From assembly GCF_006970445.1 (NCBI RefSeq), contig NZ_CP033877.1:2612750-2676749 (forward strand): a stretch of 64,000 bases of DNA, read 5' to 3'. The notes beneath the pieces are model-generated. The model saw nothing but the letters and a program-made list of their open reading frames with translations, was not told where the DNA came from and did not search any database. Positions 27,007 through 33,890 of the stretch are shown here, in pieces (the stretch's first letter is position 1; each line of letters begins with the position of its first letter). This DNA is from Stenotrophomonas maltophilia. Lineage in GTDB: Bacteria; Pseudomonadota; Gammaproteobacteria; Xanthomonadales; Xanthomonadaceae. A program made the translations under genes and the position numbers.

Positions 27007-28893
27007 CTAATGCAGGCCCCTGCCCTGCAGCGCCTGCATCACCCCTGCAGGCAGCTGGCAGGGCTGTTTCGGATTACTGTCCACGCGCCACCCCTGCCCC
27101 AGCAGCACGCCCTGCCCTTCGCCTGCGGCACCTTCCTGCGGAGTGCAGTGCACCGCGCTGGCCCGTACCACGCCATCCCGATCCAGCCACTGCCGCAGTC
27201 GGTAGGCATGGCGCTCGGCGTCGGTGTACTCGAAGCTGACCTCGACCATGCCTGGAACGCGGTCACCGCCGTCCTGCACCGGGACCGGTTTTACGCCGCC
27301 CGACTCGGACGTACGCTGCGCCAGCACGTTCTGGTCGCCGTCGTACAGCGTGATCCGGGTCTGCCACGCCTCATCATGGCCGACATACTGCCGCGTCCAG
27401 ACGCGATCGTTCGACAACGGCAGGATCTCCGCATGGTCTGGCGGCAGTACCTCGCGCCCATCGGCCAGCATCATTCCGTAGCGCCCGTCACGCAGGAAGA
27501 TCATGTGATCGGTCGCTAGCGCCTCGACCGATCCAAACGCTGGCGCCACCACCTTGCCGAGCGTGATGTTGTAGAGGTGGGAGTGTCCTTCTGCATCCTC
27601 CAGCACCAGCAGTGGCGGCGCGATGCGGTCTTCATGCAGCCGCAGCCCCTGTGGCATCAGATGCGGCTTCAGGTCCGCACCCAGCCATAGCCGTGGGCCC
27701 TGCTCGCCTGCCAGCGTTCCCATCACGCCGCTCGCCGCCGCACGATAGTCGGTCACACCGGCCTGTTCGAACAGCACCCTGCCATCGCAGTCGAGAATGG
27801 CGGCGCCAGCGCCTCCATCGGCATTGCGGAGTCGCCAGGGCAATGCTTGATGCCTATTGAAACTCAACGACCGCGCCTTGCCGACCACACGGGCCTGCGC
27901 GTCCACGATCACCTCATCGCCGTCTTCGCCGCGCAGCAGCCAGCGCCCTGGACAGTAGTCCACGATCACACTGTTGGTTCGTATGGGCAGCGCGACAAAA
28001 CGCCCACCCTCCAGCAACCAGCCCCGTTCCGGCGTATCGCTGTCGAGGCCTCTGGCATACCGCCTTGCCCCCAGGGGAACAGTGCGGTCATCGTCGGGTC
28101 GAGCGCTGAGACGATAGTGAGGCCACAGTGCAGGACCTTGATACAGCGCAGAGTCGACGCGTGCGCCCGCTGCATCAGCCCGCATCCAGGTATCCATGCG
28201 ACGCAGCCACCAGCCATTGTCACCCGCAGGCCGCGCTTCGTCGAAGTCGCCGCTCAGCAATACGGTGCCCGTTTCATCCTGTATGCGGCAGGGTTCCGTC
28301 CCATGATCGGCACAGATCACATAGACCTGCCGTTCGGTGAACGGTCCTCCCACCCAGATCTCCGGCCCGTCGATCCGCAGCACCTCGCGACCGTCCAGGC
28401 TGAAGAATCGAGTACCACCATCGCGGCCCTGCCAGACCACCCGATCCGGAGACAGCAGGCGCCACTCACCGGACTCAAGGATCGGTGCGAAGTGTACCCT
28501 GCCCTGTGCATCGGCCAGGCCGGTACCGAGGTAGCGCTCCTGTGCATCGCGCATCTCGACACGCCAGAGCCTCTCACTGCCTTGCAGGCGATCGTCATAG
28601 TGGACACGGCCGGCAAACTCATGAAGCAGGTGACCCTGATCATCAAACCACTGCGAACGCGGCGCCCGGCCGTTGCTCGCCTGGCTGTACCAATCGCTGC
28701 GGTACCAGCGACCCGGCGCCAGCGGGACGAGGCTCGCACCATCGGGGGCTACCCGCAGGGAGCCATCGGTACTGACCAACGCCTCCCCCTGGAACCCGTC
28801 CGCCCGAACGGCGAAGGCACCTGTATCGGCCATCGCCGGTCCCGTCGCCAGCATCACACAGCAGAGCAACATCCTTTTCATCATGCACACCAT
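27007..28893 (-). CDS. Large exported protein of unknown function
   Basis: A 628-residue protein with a signal peptide (MLLCCVMLATGPAMA) and no other membrane segment. The mature part is rich in short strand-turn units of the type G.W..., DGR.VL, and DAQGRVHFAP, repeated irregularly, which suggests a beta-propeller or WG-repeat-like fold. Cysteines occur in pairs (ICADHGTEPC; YCPGRW). I recognise no family. The start could also be the second or third Met (MMKRML). The neighbouring upstream gene is a secreted hydrolase on the same strand 87 bp away. Confidence 0.65.
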   Translation of the reverse strand: MVCMMKRMLLCCVMLATGPAMADTGAFAVRADGFQGEALVSTDGSLRVAPDGASLVPLAPGRWYRSDWYSQASNGRAPRSQWFDDQGHLLHEFAGRVHYDDRLQGSERLWRVEMRDAQERYLGTGLADAQGRVHFAPILESGEWRLLSPDRVVWQGRDGGTRFFSLDGREVLRIDGPEIWVGGPFTERQVYVICADHGTEPCRIQDETGTVLLSGDFDEARPAGDNGWWLRRMDTWMRADAAGARVDSALYQGPALWPHYRLSARPDDDRTVPLGARRYARGLDSDTPERGWLLEGGRFVALPIRTNSVIVDYCPGRWLLRGEDGDEVIVDAQARVVGKARSLSFNRHQALPWRLRNADGGAGAAILDCDGRVLFEQAGVTDYRAAASGVMGTLAGEQGPRLWLGADLKPHLMPQGLRLHEDRIAPPLLVLEDAEGHSHLYNITLGKVVAPAFGSVEALATDHMIFLRDGRYGMMLADGREVLPPDHAEILPLSNDRVWTRQYVGHDEAWQTRITLYDGDQNVLAQRTSESGGVKPVPVQDGGDRVPGMVEVSFEYTDAERHAYRLRQWLDRDGVVRASAVHCTPQEGAAGEGQGVLLGQGWRVDSNPKQPCQLPAGVMQALQGRGLH

Positions 28894-28980
28894 CCAGAGC
28901 AGGGATGCACGCTATGCGATGACGTGGGGCGATGCAATGCGGCTGCGGCCCGCCCTGTGCGAGCCGCAGTCGACGGTGCC

Positions 28981-30891
28981 TCAATACACCGGCAGATCGA
29001 CGTAGCTGGCCTGCGCGGCGCTGTGCCAGACGCGCTGCGTGGCCTTCTGGTAATCGCCCGGCTTGGCCAGGTAGATGTTCGGCACGTAAGTCTGCGGGTT
29101 GCGGTCGTACAGCGGGAACAGGCTGGACTGCACCTGCACCATCACTCGGTGGCCCTTCTGGAAAGTGTGGTTGGCGTTGGGCAGGTCGAAGCGGTACGGC
29201 AGCACCTGGTTGGCGGCCAGCGGCTTCGGATCGCTGAAGCTTTCGCGGTAGCGACCTCGGAAGATCGCCAGTGACACCGGCAGCTCGTAGCCCCCCATCT
29301 CCGGCGTCGACGCTTCCTGGTCCGGATACACGTCGATCAGCTTCACCACCCAGTCGCTGTCGGTGCCACTGGTCGAGGCCTGCAGGTGCACCACCGGCGC
29401 GCCGCCGATGCGCAACGGCGCGGTCAGCGGTTCGGTGATGAAGGTCAGCACGTCCGGGCGGCCATCGACGAAGCGCTGGTCCTTGACCAGCCAGGTGGTC
29501 CACATGTCGCGGTCACCGAAGCGGACCGGGCGCGGCACGAACGGCACCGGCTTGGCCGGGTCGGACACGTATTCCTCGAAGTCGCCCTCGCCCGCCGCCG
29601 GCGCCTGGAATGCCAGCTTGCCGCCGGCGCGCAGGTACAGCGGCTTGCTGCTGGCGGCACAGCCCTTGTCGCAGCTGCGCGGCCAACCCTTCAAGCGGTC
29701 CCAGTGGTTTTCGCCAGTGTTGTAGATCAGCACCGGCGGCGTGTCGGCCTTCGGCGCACCGTCCACCAGGTACTGGTCGAAGAACGGCTTGAGCACGTCG
29801 CGGCGGAACTGCAGCGCGGTATCGCCATCGAACTTCAGCGCACCCAGTTCGCTGCCGCTGTAGTTCACCTGGCTGTGCCGCCACGGCCCCATCACCAGGT
29901 AATTGCGGTTGTTGCCACTGTCGCGCCCTTCCATCGCCTGGTAGGCGTGGTTGGCACCCCACATGTCCTCCTGGTCCCACAGGCCCTGCAGCCACATGGT
30001 CGGCACCTTCAGCGGTGTCTTTGCCATCACCGCATCCAGCGCCTGGCCCTGCCAGAAGGCGTCATAAGCCGGATGCTCGACCAGCTTCTTCCACCAGGTC
30101 AGCTGGTCCACGCCGGTGAAACGCGCGTAGTCGCCAGCCGAACCGATCCGCAGAAAAGTGCTGTAGTCGTCGTAGCCGAGACTGGGCAGCGGCGTACCCT
30201 TGCCGCGCTTCTCGGTCTGCATCGCGAAATAGTTGAAGTTGACCTGGCGGAACGCCCCGTAGTTGAGCCAGTCGTCGCCCATCCAGCCATCGACCATCGG
30301 GCTCTGCGGCGCAGCCACTTTCAGCGCCGGATGCGGGTCGGTCAGTGCCATCACCACGGTGAAGCCCTCGTACGACGAACCGAGCATGCCGACCTTGCCA
30401 TTGCTCTCCGGCACGTTCTTCACCAGCCAGTCGATGGTGTCCCAGGTGTCGGTAGAGTGATCCACCTTGGTATTGTTCAATGGCCCGCGCAGCGGCCGGG
30501 TCATCACGTAATCGCCTTCGGAGTCGTACTTGCCACGGATATCCTGGAACACGCGGATGTAACCGCCGTCGACGAACACCTCATCGCCCTGCGGCAGCAG
30601 GTCGCGCATGCGCGGTGAATCACTGCGGCTGGCGCGGCCGGCGGCATCGTAAGGGGTGCGGGTCAGCAGGATCGGGGCGTTGCGGGCGCCCTTGGGCACC
30701 ACGATCACCGTATACAGCTTGGTGCCATCACGCATCGGCACCATCACCACGCGCTTGTCGTAGTCACGACCGACATCGGGGGCAACGAAGGGTTTGCCGC
30801 TGATGTCCGGGGTCATCGGCGGGGTATCGGCGGCCAGCACGGTGCTGGACAGGCAAAGGGCGATGGCAACAGCAACGGCACGCACACGCAT
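28981..30891 (-). CDS. Alpha-amino acid ester hydrolase (CocE/NonD family), secreted
   Basis: A 636-residue serine hydrolase. A signal peptide (VAVAIALCLSSTVLA) is followed by an alpha/beta-hydrolase domain with nucleophile Ser173 in GSSYEG, a helical cap and a C-terminal jelly-roll domain. Segments such as MRDGTKLYTVIVVPKG, RTPYDA, DIRGKYDSEGDYVMTRP (split as DIRGKYDSEG and DYVMTRP), QGLWDQED and GPWRHSQ agree with the Xanthomonas alpha-amino acid ester hydrolase, which hydrolyses and transfers acyl groups of beta-lactams with an alpha-amino group. I chose the ATG at 30891 at the signal peptide. Confidence 0.88.
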   Translation of the reverse strand: MRVRAVAVAIALCLSSTVLAADTPPMTPDISGKPFVAPDVGRDYDKRVVMVPMRDGTKLYTVIVVPKGARNAPILLTRTPYDAAGRASRSDSPRMRDLLPQGDEVFVDGGYIRVFQDIRGKYDSEGDYVMTRPLRGPLNNTKVDHSTDTWDTIDWLVKNVPESNGKVGMLGSSYEGFTVVMALTDPHPALKVAAPQSPMVDGWMGDDWLNYGAFRQVNFNYFAMQTEKRGKGTPLPSLGYDDYSTFLRIGSAGDYARFTGVDQLTWWKKLVEHPAYDAFWQGQALDAVMAKTPLKVPTMWLQGLWDQEDMWGANHAYQAMEGRDSGNNRNYLVMGPWRHSQVNYSGSELGALKFDGDTALQFRRDVLKPFFDQYLVDGAPKADTPPVLIYNTGENHWDRLKGWPRSCDKGCAASSKPLYLRAGGKLAFQAPAAGEGDFEEYVSDPAKPVPFVPRPVRFGDRDMWTTWLVKDQRFVDGRPDVLTFITEPLTAPLRIGGAPVVHLQASTSGTDSDWVVKLIDVYPDQEASTPEMGGYELPVSLAIFRGRYRESFSDPKPLAANQVLPYRFDLPNANHTFQKGHRVMVQVQSSLFPLYDRNPQTYVPNIYLAKPGDYQKATQRVWHSAAQASYVDLPVY

Positions 30892-31043
30892 GGATAACCC
30901 CTCCCGGCAGGAAAGCCTCAAGCCTACTCCTGCCCCGAGCCGTGAAGTGTGTGCAGGCTTTGCATTCTGCGGTGGGTGCAGGCAGGACTGATGGCACATG
31001 TGCCTGCGGTGCCGCTGCGCTCGCCGGCGACCGGCACGACCGA

Positions 31044-31430
31044 TCAGGCTGCCGCTACTTCATGCAGCGCCAGCCAGCGCCAACGGCCCTCTTCCTGCCG
31101 CAGCACGGCCAACGATTCCCGCCAGGCAACCGTCCCTTCGCCCACCGAATGCCCTTCGCGATAGCGCAGCACCGCCAGCGGCAACGGCGCCGCCACCGCC
31201 TGCACGGCCTCGATGGAAATCAGCAGGCCCGGACGCGCGCCATGGCCGCCCTCGAACAGCACCTGCACAGCCTGCCGATCCAACCGGCGCCCGGCGATGC
31301 CGACCATGCTGAAGTCCGCGCAGAAATGCGCCATCAGATCATCCAGCGCGTCGGCGCCGACGTCGGCACGGAACCAGGCCTGCAGTTTGTCGTGCAGGTG
31401 GTGGATTTCATGTTCTGCAGTGGTATCCAT
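31044..31430 (-). CDS. NTF2/SnoaL-like (DUF4440-type) protein
   Basis: A 128-residue soluble protein with the alpha+beta cone pattern of the NTF2-like superfamily: a helical start (EHEIHHLHDKLQAWF), a central FCADFSMVG strand and C-terminal strands (WRESLAVLRQEEGRWRWLALHE). Such proteins bind or convert small molecules; no catalytic residues can be assigned. The start ATG overlaps the stop of the upstream MFS gene (TGATG), so the two are translationally coupled and may act on the same compound. Confidence 0.7.
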   Translation of the reverse strand: MDTTAEHEIHHLHDKLQAWFRADVGADALDDLMAHFCADFSMVGIAGRRLDRQAVQVLFEGGHGARPGLLISIEAVQAVAAPLPLAVLRYREGHSVGEGTVAWRESLAVLRQEEGRWRWLALHEVAAA

Positions 31431-32788
31431 CAGGCATTCTCGGGTTGCGGAAAGGAAAGCTGTTGCGGCCGACACAGCAGCGCCATCGGCAGCAGGGTCA
31501 GTGCGGCGGCCAGCCCCAGCGCCACGCCGGTGGCATGGGCCGGCAGCCATTGCATGGCCAGTGCCAGCAGCAGCGCGATGGCCGCGGTGCCCAGGCAGAA
31601 GCTGAGCTGGCGATTGAGGTTCCAGAGAGCGCTGGCATCACCCAGCGCCTCACCTTCCACACCATGGAAGGCCAGTGTCTGCGCGGTACTGCTGCACAGA
31701 CTGCCGCCGGCGCCCATCAGCGCGAACAACAGCCCGGCCAACGCGAAGGCCGGCTGCGGCAGCAGCGCCATCAGCAGCAGGCCGCTGGCCTGCAGCAGCA
31801 TGCCGGCGCGCAGTACCATGGCCGGACCCAGGCGGACCAGCAGGCGTTTGCTGGCCGTGATCGCGATGGCCGAGGCCAGCGCCCACGGCAGCATCAACGC
31901 GCCGATGCGTGCAGCGCTGTAACCGGCCTGGTGCAGCTGCAGGGTACTGACCAACTGACTGCCGATGAATACGCCCGGCACTGCCAGATACACCAGCATT
32001 GCCAGCCTCAGCCCACGGTGGGACAGGAGCGACCAGCGCAGCAGTGGCTGCACCTGCCGACGTGCATGCCGCAGGTGGGCCGCCGCCAGCAGCAGCGCGA
32101 CCAGCAGCAACACGGCACCGGCACCGCGATGTCCAGACTCGCCCAGCCAGGTCAGCGCCAACAGCAACGCGCCCAGCGCCAGCATCGCGGTAGACAGCGC
32201 ATAGGCCTGTAGTCGCGGCGCACTGCGCGCGCCATCGGCCGGCATCCAGGCCAGCACCAGGCCGATTGCCATCACCGCCAACGGCAGGCTGGCCCAGAGC
32301 ACGCCGCGCCAGGACAACCACTGCACCAACAGCCCGCCCAGCGCCGGCGCCAGTGCCGGCACCAGCAGGGCCACCAGCAGGATGCGGCGGGTCAGCGCGC
32401 CACGCTGGTCGGGCGTGCATTGCCGGTACGCCGCAGCCTGTGCCACGGGAATCAGCAGGCCGCCAGCCAACCCCTGCAGCAGGCGCCAGCCGAGCAGCCA
32501 GCCGATCCCCGGTGCGGCGCCTGCCAGCGCAGCGGCAACCGCGAACAACAGCAACGCCACCAGCAGCAAGCGACGCTCGCCGCAGCGCGCAGCCAGCCAG
32601 GGCGCCAACGGAATCACCACGCTCAGGCCCAGCATGTAGGCCGTGCCGACCCAGGCCAGGGTGCTGATATCGGCGTGCAGCTCCGCTGCCAATGCCGGAT
32701 AGGCCACCGTGGCGATGAACATGTTGACCAGATCCAGGGCGAACACCAGCAGGAAGATCACCTCATGGCGCAGGCGGGGGGACGGCAT
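31430..32788 (-). CDS. MFS multidrug-type transporter
   Basis: A 452-residue inner-membrane protein with about 13-14 hydrophobic segments, of the DHA2/EmrB-like drug exporter type: LDLVNMFIATVAYPALAAEL, TLAWVGTAYMLGLSVVIPLA, and a motif-A-like loop ARCGERRLLL. The gene is divergent from a LysR gene over 105 bp that contains a clean palindrome. It is coupled to the NTF2-like gene downstream. The exported compound is unknown. Confidence 0.88.
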   Translation of the reverse strand: MPSPRLRHEVIFLLVFALDLVNMFIATVAYPALAAELHADISTLAWVGTAYMLGLSVVIPLAPWLAARCGERRLLLVALLLFAVAAALAGAAPGIGWLLGWRLLQGLAGGLLIPVAQAAAYRQCTPDQRGALTRRILLVALLVPALAPALGGLLVQWLSWRGVLWASLPLAVMAIGLVLAWMPADGARSAPRLQAYALSTAMLALGALLLALTWLGESGHRGAGAVLLLVALLLAAAHLRHARRQVQPLLRWSLLSHRGLRLAMLVYLAVPGVFIGSQLVSTLQLHQAGYSAARIGALMLPWALASAIAITASKRLLVRLGPAMVLRAGMLLQASGLLLMALLPQPAFALAGLLFALMGAGGSLCSSTAQTLAFHGVEGEALGDASALWNLNRQLSFCLGTAAIALLLALAMQWLPAHATGVALGLAAALTLLPMALLCRPQQLSFPQPENA

Positions 32789-32864
32789 CGGCGTTGCTCC
32801 AGCAGAGAGACCGCCAGCATGCCGCCCGGGCCTTGCTGGAAAAACACGACGACAGCTGCAACAC

Positions 32865-32883
32865 TGTCAAACCTGTTTTGACA
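32865..32883. promoter_or_regulatory. Probable LysR operator in divergent promoter
   Basis: TGTCAA-N7-TTGACA, a perfect inverted repeat of the T-N11-A class, lies 11 bp before the LysR start and 77 bp before the MFS start. Confidence 0.65.
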
Positions 32884-32893
32884 ATGAATCGCC

Positions 32894-33790
32894 ATGGTCA
32901 GCCTCGATCGCTTCGATATCTTCCGTGCCGTGGTCGAGGCCGGCAGCCTGACCGCAGCGGCCGATCGGCTCGGCCTGAGTCGTGCGGTGGTCAGCTTCAA
33001 CCTGAAGCGGCTGGAGCAGGAGCTGGGCGTGACCCTGCTGCTGCGCAGTACCCGCCACCTGGCCCTGACCGAGGCCGGCGAGCAGTTCCTGCAGCACTGC
33101 GTGCAGGCGCTGGATGCCGCACAGGCAGCGATCGATGCCGCGCGCCGCGACCAGCACCAGTTGCAGGGCGTGCTGCGCCTGACGACCACACCGGAGTACG
33201 CACAGCTGCGCCTGATCACGGCGCTGGAGGCGTTCCGTGCCCGGCATCCGGCCTTGCAGCTGCACCTGTCGACCTCACCGGCACCGGCCGACCTGATTCC
33301 CGAACGCTTCGACCTGGCGATCCGCCTCGGCCGCCTGCCGGACTCGGGCCTGCACGCCAATGAACTGGAGCGCCACCCACTGTGCGCGGTGGCGGCTCCG
33401 TCCCTGCTGGCGCGCCTGCCCTCTGCCGAGGCAGCCGATGATCCTGTACTGCTGGGAACCCTGCCCCGCCTGGGCTACCCGCGCCTGGCCGATGTTCCGG
33501 TGGTGGCACCGGATGGCAGCGACGCCCTGTTTGCCACCAACCCGGGCAACGCGGTGGTGCGCGTGGATGGTGCCAGCAGCCTGCGCGCGTTCGCCTTGGC
33601 CGGCGCCGGGGTCACCGTGCTGCCACGCTGGCTGATCGAGGACGACCTGGCCCAGGATCGCCTGCGCCCAGTGCTGCGCCAGCACCTGTTTCCGCAGCAG
33701 AGTGTGTACGCGGTTTACCCGCACAGCACGCAGCCCTCACCGAAGGTGCGGCAGCTGATCGATTTCCTGCGCGACCGGTTCGCCACATGA
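32894..33790 (+). CDS. LysR-family transcriptional regulator
   Basis: A 298-residue regulator. The HTH at residues 5-65 (FRAVVEAGSLTAAADRLGLS, VSFNLKRLEQELG) is followed by an effector domain (GVLRLTTTPEYA, PERFDLAIRLGRL, LAGAGVTVLPRWL). It probably controls the divergent MFS/NTF2-like pair through the palindrome just upstream of its start. Its TGA stop forms the first bases of a 70-bp perfect palindrome. Confidence 0.93.
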   Translation: MVSLDRFDIFRAVVEAGSLTAAADRLGLSRAVVSFNLKRLEQELGVTLLLRSTRHLALTEAGEQFLQHCVQALDAAQAAIDAARRDQHQLQGVLRLTTTPEYAQLRLITALEAFRARHPALQLHLSTSPAPADLIPERFDLAIRLGRLPDSGLHANELERHPLCAVAAPSLLARLPSAEAADDPVLLGTLPRLGYPRLADVPVVAPDGSDALFATNPGNAVVRVDGASSLRAFALAGAGVTVLPRWLIEDDLAQDRLRPVLRQHLFPQQSVYAVYPHSTQPSPKVRQLIDFLRDRFAT

Positions 33791-33857
33791 AAAAGGGGAC
33801 GGAGGGGATTAAGTCGTTTATGCATAAACGACTTAATCCCCTCCGTCCCCTTTTTCA
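33788..33857. repeat. 70-bp perfect palindrome
   Basis: Two 35-nt arms are exact reverse complements meeting at ATGCAT (33820-33825). The outer part contains GGGGACGGAGGGGATTAAG and the ends are A5/T5. The unit resembles a palindrome I recall as common between genes in Xanthomonadaceae (unchecked). It sits between convergent LysR and GH3 genes; with its terminal T-run on both strands it can act as a bidirectional terminator. Confidence 0.85.
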
Positions 33858-33858
33858 G

Positions 33859-33882
33859 ACACGGCCCTGTGCGGGCCGTGTC
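33859..33882. terminator. Second hairpin after the GH3 gene
   Basis: A short hairpin built on ACACGGCCC and GGGCCGTGT follows the palindrome and precedes the GH3 stop; it may add to termination of that gene. Confidence 0.5.
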
Positions 33883-33890
33883 TTCAGGCA

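Noticed and set aside
33788..33857. Insertion-sequence terminal inverted repeats
   Set aside because: There is no coding space between the arms; the palindrome has no spacer at all.
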